Shown: piece after piece, positions 48,762-57,639 of the stretch
Numbering within the stretch: position 1 is the first letter of the stretch
How the letters are laid out: each line of letters starts with the position of its first letter
Origin: a virus
Length of the DNA stretch: 64,000 bases
Virus record (IMG/VR): IMGVR_UViG_3300044624_000938
Coordinates: 1-64,000 of that record
Direction: 5' to 3' (one strand)
Notes under the pieces: generated by a model
Databases searched by the model: none
Told to the model about the DNA's origin: nothing
What the model saw: the letters and a program-made list of their open reading frames with translations, nothing else
Position numbers and translations under genes: made by a program

Positions 48762-49039
48762 CGCTGAAAGAAAAGATTCTTGAACTAAGCGGCGAGTATC
48801 TGTTGGTCCACAAGTCACACATCAGAACCATGCAGGTGTATGACATCGCTAAGAGCGGGTATCTGACCCGGGCTGACATCATGGCGATGGGCAGCGATAT
48901 ATGTCCTGACGTCGAGATCGTGTACTCCAAGCTCAGCATGGAGGACCTTCTGAAGCAGCACGAGGATTGGACTGTAGACGAACTGATCAGGTATCTTGAG
49001 GCACCAAAGCCTGAGCCCACACAATCAGATCCGTCCTGA
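48758..49039 (+). CDS. Hypothetical protein, 93 aa
   Basis: The ATG at 48758 overlaps the recombinase stop as ATGA. It is a helical, mostly acidic protein with a WTVDELIRYLEAPKPEP tail. Its last 53 bases overlap the antisense excisionase-like gene. It may work with the recombinase. Confidence 0.6.
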   Translation: MTLKEKILELSGEYLLVHKSHIRTMQVYDIAKSGYLTRADIMAMGSDICPDVEIVYSKLSMEDLLKQHEDWTVDELIRYLEAPKPEPTQSDPS

Positions 49040-49229
49040 ATATCTGAAGACGACCACCCAACCAGAATGACCCGAGGTAGCAACGCACCTCGGGTCTTTT
49101 TTTGTTCTGTACCCCTTTGAGGCACCAGTTGCGAACGGTATCCGTTGTCACCTCAATGCCACGTTGGCTGAGCCAAGCGACAACCTCTTTCGGGGATAGG
49201 TGCGGCGGTTCATTCTCTACATTCAACAC
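48987..49229 (-). CDS. Excisionase-like helix-turn-helix protein
   Basis: The 80-residue protein reads LSPKEVVAWLSQRGIEVTTD, then TVRNWCLKGV, then a wing GGRLQIFRTDLIVWAQAL, the classic MerR/excisionase (HTH_17) order. A recombinase gene lies next to it, so it could be a recombination directionality factor. It is read opposite to its neighbours, overlaps the previous gene by 53 bases, and contains an intrinsic terminator for the plus operon within its coding sequence. Confidence 0.65.
   Translation of the reverse strand: MLNVENEPPHLSPKEVVAWLSQRGIEVTTDTVRNWCLKGVQNKKRPEVRCYLGSFWLGGRLQIFRTDLIVWAQALVPQDT
49069..49103 (+). terminator. Strong intrinsic terminator
   Basis: GACCCGAGGT pairs with ACCTCGGGTC (10 bp) around AGCAACGC and is followed by seven Ts. 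It is the clearest rho-independent terminator in the window and closes the primase-recombinase operon 30 bases after its last stop. It lies inside the antisense gene at 48987-49229. Confidence 0.9.
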
Positions 49230-49296
49230 CTGTAACTCCGTCTGGGGGTAAAACCGAAGAAACCGAAAAAGCCGAATCTAGGTAGTTTGTAAACAT

Positions 49297-49315
49297 CTTG
49301 CTATTGCAATGCAAG
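49297..49315. promoter_or_regulatory. Palindrome upstream of morphogenesis operon
   Basis: CTTGC ... GCAAG flank the palindrome ATTGCAAT with one extra T. It is preceded by ACCGAAGAAACCGAA-type short repeats (49253-49275) and lies 55 bases before the scaffold start. A late promoter without a consensus -10 may sit here (TTGCTA at 49299, AAAGAT 17 bases later); the palindrome could bind its regulator. Confidence 0.35.
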
Positions 49316-49369
49316 TCTAAAAAGATTCTCATGCTTGGGAATGTTTCACCCCAGACATAAGGATCAGGC

Positions 49370-50416
49370 ATGACTACCCCAGCGTTACCGTCGTTTCAGA
49401 TGCTGCAGCAACAGGCTGCCACACCACAACCGAACATACCGAGTGCTCCGTCTGGGGGAGCGAACAACCCTCCCGTCCCGGTTCCACAACCGGGCGGGAT
49501 GGGTTTACCAACTCCCCAGCCACAAGCTCCTCAGTTCATACCACCTGTGGCTCCCGCACGGGACCCGTTTCTGATCCAACTTGAACAGTCGAACCGATTG
49601 CCACCTGGCCGGTTCAACACGGTGCAGGAAGCGTTCGACGCGATCTACACTCTGGCTGAACAACAGGAGTCAGAACTTGACCGATTCAAAGCCCAGCCCG
49701 TTGTAGCCCCGGCACCACCGGTAACACCTGCAGCTCCGGCTGAAGACCTCAACAAGATGGCAATGGCTTTCCAGCAGAACGGCTGGATGGCTCTTGAGAA
49801 CGGGCAGTGGGTCGCCAAGCAACCTGCTGCTGGACAACTGGCCCAGCAACTCAACCACCAAATCCTCGAAGCACAGGCTCGTCAGGCTGAACTGTCTGAC
49901 CCTTCTGCGTTCATCGCTAAGTACGGCAAGACGGCAATCGAGCAATACCTGACTCCACTCCAGAAAGAGATGGAAGCCCTGAGGCAGCAGAACCTGCAGC
50001 TCCAGATGGATATTGCGAAGAGTACTCCGAAACCACACGAAGCGTGGGTCAAGCAGAACGAGGCTGTGTTATGGACGACCGATCAGAGTGGGACACGTAC
50101 ACCATCCGCAGTGGGAAAAGTGTACGCCGATGCTTGGGACATGGCTGCGAGCTACAACCTGAGTGCCGAGGATGTTCACAAGTTCGCCATGACGGCGGCC
50201 ACCCCATACATAACAACTGTGACGCAGCAGGCTCCTCAGCCACAGCCGCCACAACCTTGGATGCAACAGGTTCTTCAGAACCCGCCAGCACAGAACCCGG
50301 CGTTTAATGCTCCGGGAACTTTCCTTAACAACAGCGTTTCACCCCAACAACGAGACGTAACCTTGGATAACGATGGGCTTCCATCGTTCGCCAGATTACA
50401 AGCCCTTCCGCAATAA
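49370..50416 (+). CDS. Head scaffold-like protein
   Basis: The ATG at 49370 follows ATAAGGATCAGGC. The 348 residues contain Pro/Gln/Ala-rich disordered ends and a central helical, coiled-coil region (EAQARQAELSDPSAF, LQKEMEALRQQNLQLQMD). This composition and the position directly before the major capsid gene are typical of phage scaffolds, which shape the procapsid and are then removed. No protease motif is visible. Confidence 0.7.
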   Translation: MTTPALPSFQMLQQQAATPQPNIPSAPSGGANNPPVPVPQPGGMGLPTPQPQAPQFIPPVAPARDPFLIQLEQSNRLPPGRFNTVQEAFDAIYTLAEQQESELDRFKAQPVVAPAPPVTPAAPAEDLNKMAMAFQQNGWMALENGQWVAKQPAAGQLAQQLNHQILEAQARQAELSDPSAFIAKYGKTAIEQYLTPLQKEMEALRQQNLQLQMDIAKSTPKPHEAWVKQNEAVLWTTDQSGTRTPSAVGKVYADAWDMAASYNLSAEDVHKFAMTAATPYITTVTQQAPQPQPPQPWMQQVLQNPPAQNPAFNAPGTFLNNSVSPQQRDVTLDNDGLPSFARLQALPQ

Positions 50417-50429
50417 CACGGAGTAGCAC

Positions 50430-51572
50430 ATGCCTGGTCATACACTTAATGCAGCAACCGTCAACGGACATATCAATCAAGTCCGTGACTTGGCTCCGAA
50501 GTACTGGAAGGGCGTTTCTGACTTGACAGTCCGAAACTACCTGACGTTCTTCAATCTGATGAAGTGGGGGAGCATCACATACAATGCTCGATCACACACT
50601 CAGATGTGGAATGCCCGAGTCCGACAGCCACAGGTTGTTCCGGCGATCGACGGTCAACCAATCGAGTTCGTCAACACCGACACCGATATTCAGTTCTACA
50701 TCGGCATGAAGGGGTACCGAGGTACCGACTACTTGCCGGAACTGGAGTACCTGCAGGCTCAGGGAGCACCTGAGCAGATCAGTGACCGGTACACCCGCAA
50801 GTCCAAAGAACTTGCTCAGGCGATGATGGAACGACTCAGCCATTCTTATTACAAGGATGGTAACCTGGCTGCCAACGTGTATGACTTCGTGGGCATGAAA
50901 ACCCCACTGTCTTACGCGGCCGGTACGGTGACTTCGGCCGACAAGGTTGCCCGACCAAACGGCAGCTACGCTGGCCAGTCTTGTGCTCTTGGCAACCTTG
51001 GTGGAACTTGGTCTGGCGACTTGGCTGTAAGCCCGAACGCTAACTTGGACAAGGACTGGCCTTTCGGTCAGGGTTCAAGCGAGTATGACGGCACGAGCCC
51101 ACTGATCGTCAACTACGCTTCAACCGCCTGGGGAACTGCTCAGACCGACTGGGCCTCAAACGCAATCGCTGCGACGAGCTACGCTCAGACGGCGATGCTG
51201 CACAGAGGTGGTCAGTCAATGGTCGGAGCCATGCCGAACGTGGTCATGGCATCTGAAATGTTCACGGACTTCAAAAACAGTTTCCGTGAGAACAACCGAC
51301 AGATGATGCCGTTCCGCGACGGTGACCTCGGCTACCCGGGCGAGACCCTGATGGTCGACGGAATGGTCTACAGCATGGACTACGCTGTCCCAACCGGCGA
51401 GGCTTACATGTACTTGCCGCAGTACGTGGAAGCGTTCTTCGTCCACAACCAGATTTACGGTGCTCAGGGTCCTGACTACTCAGTCAAGGACGTTGGATAC
51501 CTGTACTACGTAAGTTGCTACGGCAACTACAAGTTCCTGCCGAAGTACATGGCTCGCTTCATCGCAGTGTGA
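50430..51572 (+). CDS. Major capsid protein
   Basis: The ATG at 50430 follows ACGGAGTAGCAC. The 380-residue protein lies between a scaffold and a decoration-like protein, has a helical N-terminus (NGHINQVRDLAPKYWKGV) and a beta-rich body with VPAIDGQPIEF and PGETLMVDGMVYSMD, consistent with a capsid fold. It is the only gene here with its own strong hairpin directly after the stop, as expected for a highly expressed product. The family assignment rests on position and size. Confidence 0.75.
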   Translation: MPGHTLNAATVNGHINQVRDLAPKYWKGVSDLTVRNYLTFFNLMKWGSITYNARSHTQMWNARVRQPQVVPAIDGQPIEFVNTDTDIQFYIGMKGYRGTDYLPELEYLQAQGAPEQISDRYTRKSKELAQAMMERLSHSYYKDGNLAANVYDFVGMKTPLSYAAGTVTSADKVARPNGSYAGQSCALGNLGGTWSGDLAVSPNANLDKDWPFGQGSSEYDGTSPLIVNYASTAWGTAQTDWASNAIAATSYAQTAMLHRGGQSMVGAMPNVVMASEMFTDFKNSFRENNRQMMPFRDGDLGYPGETLMVDGMVYSMDYAVPTGEAYMYLPQYVEAFFVHNQIYGAQGPDYSVKDVGYLYYVSCYGNYKFLPKYMARFIAV

Positions 51573-51589
51573 TAGCTGGCTGAATTGAT

Positions 51590-51613
51590 AGCCCGGCCTT
51601 AACCGGCCGGGCT
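51590..51613 (+). terminator. Terminator hairpin after capsid gene
   Basis: AGCCCGGCC pairs with GGCCGGGCT (9 bp) around TTAACC, followed by CTTTCT. It resembles the hairpin at 12069 and probably acts as a partial terminator or stabiliser of the capsid transcript. Confidence 0.65.
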
Positions 51614-51655
51614 CTTTCTCCCTGATACCCTTCTCCACATTTCGGAGTGATTGAT

Positions 51656-52186
51656 ATGACCTGTAACATCCAGCAACAACTCGGTGAACTTGATATCGTC
51701 AAGGACGACAACGCCCTCGGTACGGTCAAGCATTTCCGCGACCTGAACATGACGTTCCCAAATTTCTGGACGCTCAACTCGCAGACGTCCGTGAAAGCCA
51801 TCTTCGTTCGAAACGATTCGGGCGGAACCTTGGGGAGTGGCCTTGGTGTCACTTACAAAAGTGGCGGGATTGGGAAGACCATTGGTTCTCTTAGCGGTGC
51901 CAACCTTCGCTGTGACGGCGTGGTTGACCCCTTCCTCGGTGTCGGTGTAACCGTCCCGGACCAGTCATACTTCTGGCTGATCATTGAAGGACCAATCGAC
52001 GTTGAGATCGGCGTGGGAGATATCACTGCTAACGCTGTCGTGCAGACCATCGCGTCCGGCAAGTTCGCTACAGGTACTGCCGGTACCAACCCACTCGGTC
52101 ACAGCGGGATCTGTCAGACGGCTGCGGTGTCCGGTGCTCGTGCCCGAGTTTACTTTCAGAATCCATTCTCCGTCGTCAAAGGTTGA
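51656..52186 (+). CDS. Capsid decoration-like protein
   Basis: The ATG at 51656 lies nine bases after CGGAG; an earlier in-frame codon lacks that spacing. The 176 residues are beta-rich with Gly/Thr-rich turns (GGTLGSGLGVTYKSGGIG, VPDQSYFWLIIEGP). Following the capsid gene, it most likely binds the capsid surface. No family was recognised. Confidence 0.6.
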   Translation: MTCNIQQQLGELDIVKDDNALGTVKHFRDLNMTFPNFWTLNSQTSVKAIFVRNDSGGTLGSGLGVTYKSGGIGKTIGSLSGANLRCDGVVDPFLGVGVTVPDQSYFWLIIEGPIDVEIGVGDITANAVVQTIASGKFATGTAGTNPLGHSGICQTAAVSGARARVYFQNPFSVVKG

Positions 52187-52192
52187 TAACAC

Positions 52193-52270
52193 ACCCGCCG
52201 CACCTCTCGCACGTCAACGTCAACGTACGTCCGTGCTGACGTGCATCTGGGCGGGTTCTCTCTTTCTCTT
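52193..52270 (+). terminator. Compound hairpin with pyrimidine tail
   Basis: ACCCGCC/GGCGGGT forms an outer stem and GCACGTCA/TGACGTGC an inner one, followed by TCTCTCTTTCTCTT. It follows the decoration gene by seven bases and should slow or end transcription. Confidence 0.6.
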
Positions 52271-52305
52271 CGCCCTCACCGGCTATGCAAGGTGGTGATC
52301 CTACT

Positions 52306-52413
52306 ATGCTACCGCTCAGTCCTCCACCCGCAATTCATGGTACGTCTACAGCTCAGCCTGTGAGTGCAGGGAACCCTATCCAGGTTCCCCTGACACCTGC
52401 GACTCAGAAGTGA
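52306..52413 (+). CDS. Small Pro-rich protein, 35 aa
   Basis: A 36-codon frame from the ATG at 52306 sits between two hairpins. It is proline- and serine-rich (LPLSPPPAIHG, VPLTPATQK), with only a moderate GGTGGTGATC ribosome site. It may be a small virion peptide or not expressed. Confidence 0.4.
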   Translation: MLPLSPPPAIHGTSTAQPVSAGNPIQVPLTPATQK

Positions 52414-52439
52414 CATGACCACTAACCAAGACCAAGCAG

Positions 52440-52470
52440 AGGGGCAGGCAGGTTCGACCTGTCTGCCCCT
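52440..52470 (+). terminator. 14-bp terminator upstream of terminase operon
   Basis: AGGGGCAGGCAGGT pairs with ACCTGTCTGCCCCT (one G-U) around TCG, followed by TTCTGTTTTC. It lies just before the ATG at 52490, which argues against translation starting further upstream. Confidence 0.7.
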
Positions 52471-52489
52471 TTCTGTTTTCCCAGGCCGC

Positions 52490-53092
52490 ATGATATGCAA
52501 AGGCATGTGCGGTATGCCGGTCAAGCAACTCTCCCCCAGAGGTTTCTGTATGTCCTGCGAAGATGAGGTAAAGACGGCAAGCACCATTGCTGTGCTGGCC
52601 ACGAGTACCCCGGCCAAACCCGGGCGAGGATTCAGGGAGGCATTAGCTGAGGTACGCCGCTCAGGCAGGCCACTCACGCTCGACATGGCTGAGGCCGCAG
52701 AAGAAGCTCTCGGCGGTGCGGGCAACCTCGCCAAAATGATCGTAGATGACCTCAAGCGGGTGAAGGGCGAACACCTTGACCCGGAGCTGCAGGTCTTCCA
52801 CGAGACCGACTGGAAGGTAGCCAAAGGTTTGACCGAGATGCTGGTCAACATCTTTCAGGCACGAGATAAGCTGGCCGGTGATACAGGGGACCCGCTGGCC
52901 GACGTCAGCGAAGCAGACCTCATGGCTATCGCAAGCCAAGCTGCGTTGCTTCAGATCGAGACCGACGCTGAGTTCAGGATAAAGATCCTCGACGCGATTA
53001 TCGAAGCAGACCCAGACGCTGTTGTGGCTGCGGCTGGTCGAGCCCTCGATAAGATTGAAGCCGGTCCGAGAGTGGAGGTCATCGACGTATGA
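52490..53092 (+). CDS. Cys-rich hypothetical protein before terminase
   Basis: I choose the ATG at 52490 because a terminator sits in the only upstream part of the frame. The 200-residue protein begins with cysteine pairs (ICKGMCGMP, FCMSCEDE) suggesting a zinc finger, followed by an acidic helical body (RGFREALAEVRRSGRP, AEEALGGAGNLAKMIVDD). Its place directly before the terminase large subunit (ATGA overlap) fits a terminase small subunit or packaging partner, but the motif for that family is not evident. Confidence 0.5.
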   Translation: MICKGMCGMPVKQLSPRGFCMSCEDEVKTASTIAVLATSTPAKPGRGFREALAEVRRSGRPLTLDMAEAAEEALGGAGNLAKMIVDDLKRVKGEHLDPELQVFHETDWKVAKGLTEMLVNIFQARDKLAGDTGDPLADVSEADLMAIASQAALLQIETDAEFRIKILDAIIEADPDAVVAAAGRALDKIEAGPRVEVIDV

Positions 53093-54858
53093 GCGACCTC
53101 ATCTCACGAATCAAAGCATCATTGAAAGACAGGCAGGACCTTCAACAAGGCGTTGCTGCAGCCGCCAAGCTGGTACGTCAGAAGGTCAACGCCCTTGAGA
53201 TGTTCCGGCCAACGAAGTACCAGGAGGAAGTTGTTCTTAGCGGGGCATCTGAGATCCTGGTCCAGGGGGCACCACGATCTGGTAAGTCTACTATCGTGGC
53301 GGCAATGGCAGCATCGTACCTCACCGGTATGCCTATCACGTTCTCAGACGGGTCTAAGCACTACGTGCGGGAGCCCGGCTGGATGGACCGACCGGTCAAC
53401 ATGTGGCTCATCGGTCTGCAGTTGAACCACATCGGACAGACGATCTACCGACTGCTTTGCAAACCGGGAGCGTTTGACATCGTCCGAGATAAGACAACAG
53501 GTATGTGGAGGTGTTGGCAGCCGGGCGTTGTACCGGGGGACGATGTCATTCCTGTCAACGAAAGGAAACCATCGCCACCTTTCATCCCGCCGTCCATGAT
53601 CGAGAAAGAGTCATGGGCCAACAAGGCCGCATTCCAGTTCGAGTCTTTGACGATGAAGGACGGATCGACCGTCTATGCGTTTGCGTCCTCCGGTGCCGTG
53701 AAGCGTGGCGACCCGGTCAACATGATATGGATCGACGAAGAAATCGAGAACAGCGGTCACTACGCGGAGTGGCAGTCACGACTGTCTGACCGTAAGGGTC
53801 GTATCTTCTGGACGTCATGGCCGGACGCTTCAACAGCGGCACTGCTTGACCTGTATCGACGATGCGAGAATCAACGTGAAGAGTTCAACGCCGGTATCCG
53901 AAAGAAGCTCGACGTAACTAACTTCAAGTTCACGTCGTTCAAGAACCCGTTCATCGACGAGGACGAAAAGCGTAAGCGTATCGAGGGTTGGTCTGAAGAT
54001 CAGATCACCGCCCGAGCGATGGGTGACTTCGTAGTCGGTAATATCCTTGCGTACCCGGAGTTCAACAAGCGTATCCACACAGTCGACTATGGCGACGGGC
54101 ACCCACTGAACGACAAGGTCACGGAGGCTATGCGGCGGCTTAACTGGAACGCTCCAGCCGACTGGTGCGTCGACATAATCCTCGACCCGGGTACCGCTCG
54201 GCCAGCACTGTTGTGGGTGGCGATACCTCCTGAGTCTTTCTGGGACGACGGGGAGCCGTACCACATAGTATTCAGGGAGATGGCGGTCCCACGCATACAC
54301 GCTGGGGAAATGGCTAGAAGGGCCAAAGCAGCCGACCCTTTCCGATGGTACGCCAGATTTATCGGGGACGCCAAGGCGGGCGACCAGACGCCGATGGGGC
54401 ACGCCCACACGGTATTCCAGAATTACGAGATGGAGTTCCGGAAGGCGGGCTTGCGTTGTCAACTGACGGGTGATATGTTTCTCAGGGGAGAGACTGTCTG
54501 GGTCAACCGTTCATTGAAGTTGCGTACACTCATGCAGGTACGAACGTCATGCGGCCGACCCCGGTTTCGGGTTGTAACCCACATGTGCCCCGTGCTTGTC
54601 AAACAGTTAGAGACAACGGTGAAAGCCGTTACGAAGGAGGATGTGCAGGACAAGTTAGCTCAGGGTCAGATTCACGACGTACTCGATACGGCTGAATACT
54701 ACGCCGGGTTCAACCCGAAGTTCCTCGCACCGCCCCCGAACCAGATCCCAAAGGACCCCGGTCTCCTCATGTGGGAGGCAGACCAGAAGTTTGTTCAGGA
54801 CCGTTTCCGCCGAGATAAAGACGACCGCAAGGACAAGATTGTTCTCGGTGCCCCATAG
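53089..54858 (+). CDS. Terminase large subunit
   Basis: The 589-residue protein overlaps the previous stop as ATGA. It has the packaging ATPase motifs: Walker A VQGAPRSGKSTI (58-69), Walker B NMIWIDEEIE (near residue 215) and a following coupling motif FWTSWPD. The nuclease domain shows DIILDPGTARPA and RFIGDAKAGDQ, giving the acidic metal-binding residues. It drives DNA into proheads through ATP hydrolysis and cuts concatemers. Confidence 0.88.
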   Translation: MSDLISRIKASLKDRQDLQQGVAAAAKLVRQKVNALEMFRPTKYQEEVVLSGASEILVQGAPRSGKSTIVAAMAASYLTGMPITFSDGSKHYVREPGWMDRPVNMWLIGLQLNHIGQTIYRLLCKPGAFDIVRDKTTGMWRCWQPGVVPGDDVIPVNERKPSPPFIPPSMIEKESWANKAAFQFESLTMKDGSTVYAFASSGAVKRGDPVNMIWIDEEIENSGHYAEWQSRLSDRKGRIFWTSWPDASTAALLDLYRRCENQREEFNAGIRKKLDVTNFKFTSFKNPFIDEDEKRKRIEGWSEDQITARAMGDFVVGNILAYPEFNKRIHTVDYGDGHPLNDKVTEAMRRLNWNAPADWCVDIILDPGTARPALLWVAIPPESFWDDGEPYHIVFREMAVPRIHAGEMARRAKAADPFRWYARFIGDAKAGDQTPMGHAHTVFQNYEMEFRKAGLRCQLTGDMFLRGETVWVNRSLKLRTLMQVRTSCGRPRFRVVTHMCPVLVKQLETTVKAVTKEDVQDKLAQGQIHDVLDTAEYYAGFNPKFLAPPPNQIPKDPGLLMWEADQKFVQDRFRRDKDDRKDKIVLGAP

Positions 54859-54875
54859 CCCCCCCAGGACGTAGT

Positions 54876-55190
54876 ATGAAATCATCAGAACTTGTACGGC
54901 AGTATGACATCGGTGAGAACTCACCGCCACACACGGTATGGCTCGGAGACACTGTCTGGTGGTTCGCCCAGAACGAAACCAGTGGTGTCCCCGCACCGGC
55001 CACGGTCTTAGCGTTCTGCGAAGACAACATGGTTAACCTGTCGTACCTGTCTGTCGTTGGTACGGGCAAGCAGGTTGTGATCACAGGCGTATGTCTCGTC
55101 GGAGATGAACGTCTGGGGAACAACAACTACCGCAAGAACGGGTCGTGGCTTCCACGAACAGCATTCGGCGTGTTACCGATTAAGGATTGA
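54876..55190 (+). CDS. Hypothetical protein between terminase and portal
   Basis: The ATG at 54876 follows CAGGACGTAGT. The 104 residues are beta-rich (NSPPHTVWLGDTVWWFAQN, VVITGVCLVGDERL). Its frame ends just before the portal start. No family was recognised; a packaging or head role fits its place. Confidence 0.55.
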   Translation: MKSSELVRQYDIGENSPPHTVWLGDTVWWFAQNETSGVPAPATVLAFCEDNMVNLSYLSVVGTGKQVVITGVCLVGDERLGNNNYRKNGSWLPRTAFGVLPIKD

Positions 55191-55192
55191 AG

Positions 55193-57373
55193 ATGCAACC
55201 GCTCGACATGGAACAACTGCAGCGATGGGTTCTGGGTCCACTGGTCAACCAGTGGTTCGCCCGGTTCGGTGCTGCAGAGAAGACGAAGGAGCGGTTCAAC
55301 GTAATGGCCAAGCTCTGCCGACAGTTCCTCGGCAGCTCGGCTAAGACCATGTGGGAGGACTCCTTTAGGAAGGAGTTCTACCCATCGGTGTCTCAACCGC
55401 AGTTCATGGTCAGCTTGAACAAAGCCTTCGAGCTGGTGGCCATCATTGGACCGAGCTTGTACTGGCAGAACCCGACCCGTGAAGTAAAGACTGCAGACAC
55501 ACCGGACCAAGTACAGATCGCTCAGATCCTTGGCCTGACGGACGAGATGCTACTTGAGCAAGTTAAGCAGCAGCAGGACCAGACTGAAGCTCAACGCACG
55601 ATGCGTAACAGTCTTGCCACGGTCGTGCTGGAGTACATCGGTCGCCAACACCCGGGCTCGGTGAAGTCTGACTATGAGATGATAGTTCAGGACGCTCTTG
55701 TGACTGGCCGAGGGTGCGGCTGGACCGAGACATACGAAGACAAGGCGACGGGTGCCGCCTGCGTTGGTACGTTCTACGACCCCGTTGATAACCTGTTGAT
55801 CGACCCGGATGCAAAAGATCCAATCCTACGAGACGTAAAGTGGATTGCCCGGCGACATCAGGAACCAGCGTGGGTCGTTGAACGTCGCTTTGGATACCCA
55901 CCGGGATACCTCTACGGACGGGGAACTCACACCAGCTTTGAGTTCGCCACAAAGGGTTCCGTACAGGCCGACACCCAGACCCTGTATCAAGACCAAGTCG
56001 AGTGGTACGAGGTCTGGTCAACAGGGGGTATCGGAGCCCGAGTTGCTGGAGTACACGGGGACTACGGTCAAGCCATCGACAGGTTGACCGGGGACAACTG
56101 CTACCTATGTCTATGTCGGACGGTGCCGCACCCGCTTAACATGCCTCCAGCCTTGATGGCACAGGGTACACCTGAGCAAATCCTTGAAGCCTTGAAGTGG
56201 AGAACAGCTCGGTACGGTTCGGTCTGTGAGTTGTGGAAGGACCGCAAGTGGCCTGTCGAGGTCATGGACTTCTACCCAGTCATCAACACTACGTGGCCTA
56301 TGGCTGTACTCGGCCCAGGCATCGGTTCGTTGCTGGCCATGAATATCCTGCTTGTCACCCATCTCGAAATGAGCTGGGATCGACGGCGAGATATCATCGC
56401 CATCTACAACGGGTATGAGCAGGAGGTTGAGCAGGCAATCAAGGGCGAGAACAACCCCGCCATTATCAAGATCAACCCCGTCTCGAACGTGCGAGTTCAG
56501 GACGTTGTGTCCTTCCTGCAGCGGCCTGACATCCAAGGCAACCTGTTGGATTGGCTGCAGTACCTCGACAATCAGTTCCAGATGGCAACGGGGCTCGACG
56601 ACATTCACTACGGGGTTAGCCAGAAGCAGGCCCGCGTTAGTGCCGACGTAAACGCCAAGCAGAACGCAGCCAACGTCCGGCCAGAGAAGATGGCAACCGA
56701 TGTCCACAAGTTCGTAGTCAACGTCTCCACGAAGGAGCTGTGGCTTGCGGCTATGTACATGAAGGGCGAACAGCTCAGGGGCCTACTCGGCCCTTGGGGG
56801 TCTATGGCGTGGGACACGATGCTGGGGGCCATGCCCTTCGAAGAGTTGTGCCGTGAGGTAGAGGTGTGGGTCGAGGCGACCGACATGAGACGACCTAACC
56901 GTGACAAGGACATGTCAGACCTGCAGCAGATCAGTCAGTTCCTCATCCCGGCAGCACAGCAGTATGCAACGGACACGGGCGATAGCAAGCCGATGAATGC
57001 TATCATCGCTCGGTTCGGTGAGGCTGCCCAGATACGTGACATTCAGGACTTCTTCTTCGGAGACTGGAGACCCCAGCAAGATCCGGCTATGCTTCAGGCT
57101 CAGCAACAGGCTGCTGCCCTTGAGTCTCAGAAAACTGCGGCTCAAACTGAAGAGATTAAAGCGAAGACAGTTGCAAGACTGGTTGATGCTCAGTACAAAC
57201 AAGGAGGAGCGGCGGCTCCCGCACAGCAGAAGATGCAGTGGAATGACCTGTTCAACCGCCAGAAAGTTCGTATGCAGGAGGAGGCTCACCTGCAGAAAAT
57301 GGTTCACCTGCAAGAGCAGCAGGATATCCAGGCAGCGGCTGCAGAGCAGGCTGCGAAGAATAGAGGTAAGTGA
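55193..57373 (+). CDS. Portal protein
   Basis: I place the start at the ATG at 55193, with TTAAGGATTGAAG upstream. The 726-residue protein sits between terminase and head-tail genes, as portals do. Long helical regions (LEQVKQQQDQTEAQRTMRN) and the segment IIGPSLYWQNPTREV fit a portal. The last 110 residues are a Gln/Ala/Glu-rich helix. It forms the dodecameric ring through which DNA is packaged. Confidence 0.75.
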   Translation: MQPLDMEQLQRWVLGPLVNQWFARFGAAEKTKERFNVMAKLCRQFLGSSAKTMWEDSFRKEFYPSVSQPQFMVSLNKAFELVAIIGPSLYWQNPTREVKTADTPDQVQIAQILGLTDEMLLEQVKQQQDQTEAQRTMRNSLATVVLEYIGRQHPGSVKSDYEMIVQDALVTGRGCGWTETYEDKATGAACVGTFYDPVDNLLIDPDAKDPILRDVKWIARRHQEPAWVVERRFGYPPGYLYGRGTHTSFEFATKGSVQADTQTLYQDQVEWYEVWSTGGIGARVAGVHGDYGQAIDRLTGDNCYLCLCRTVPHPLNMPPALMAQGTPEQILEALKWRTARYGSVCELWKDRKWPVEVMDFYPVINTTWPMAVLGPGIGSLLAMNILLVTHLEMSWDRRRDIIAIYNGYEQEVEQAIKGENNPAIIKINPVSNVRVQDVVSFLQRPDIQGNLLDWLQYLDNQFQMATGLDDIHYGVSQKQARVSADVNAKQNAANVRPEKMATDVHKFVVNVSTKELWLAAMYMKGEQLRGLLGPWGSMAWDTMLGAMPFEELCREVEVWVEATDMRRPNRDKDMSDLQQISQFLIPAAQQYATDTGDSKPMNAIIARFGEAAQIRDIQDFFFGDWRPQQDPAMLQAQQQAAALESQKTAAQTEEIKAKTVARLVDAQYKQGGAAAPAQQKMQWNDLFNRQKVRMQEEAHLQKMVHLQEQQDIQAAAAEQAAKNRGK

Positions 57374-57639
57374 TGCTTACGTTAACTGTTGTTTCCGATG
57401 GTTCCCCGGCAGATACCCAGACTGCGATCTCGCTGGCGTACAACTCGGGCCTGGCTGTCAAGGTTCTTGGGCTTGACGGTAAGGAGCTGGGCACTGTCTC
57501 AGCATCCCTTGCTATCCCCGAACCGGTCGAGGTGGACGAACCGCACCCGGTGCTTGAGCGAGAGGTCGCCCCCGAAGTCGCCCCCGAACCAACCGGGGAA
57601 GTCACCGGGGAAGTTGTAGTATCGGAATCGAGCCCATGA
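57373..57639 (+). CDS. Small hypothetical protein, 88 aa
   Basis: The ATG at 57373 overlaps the portal stop. The first half is beta-rich (LTLTVVSDGSPADTQTA) and the second is a Pro/Glu/Val repeat (EVAPEVAPEPTGEVTGEV), probably disordered. It could bind the head surface. Confidence 0.55.
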   Translation: MLTLTVVSDGSPADTQTAISLAYNSGLAVKVLGLDGKELGTVSASLAIPEPVEVDEPHPVLEREVAPEVAPEPTGEVTGEVVVSESSP

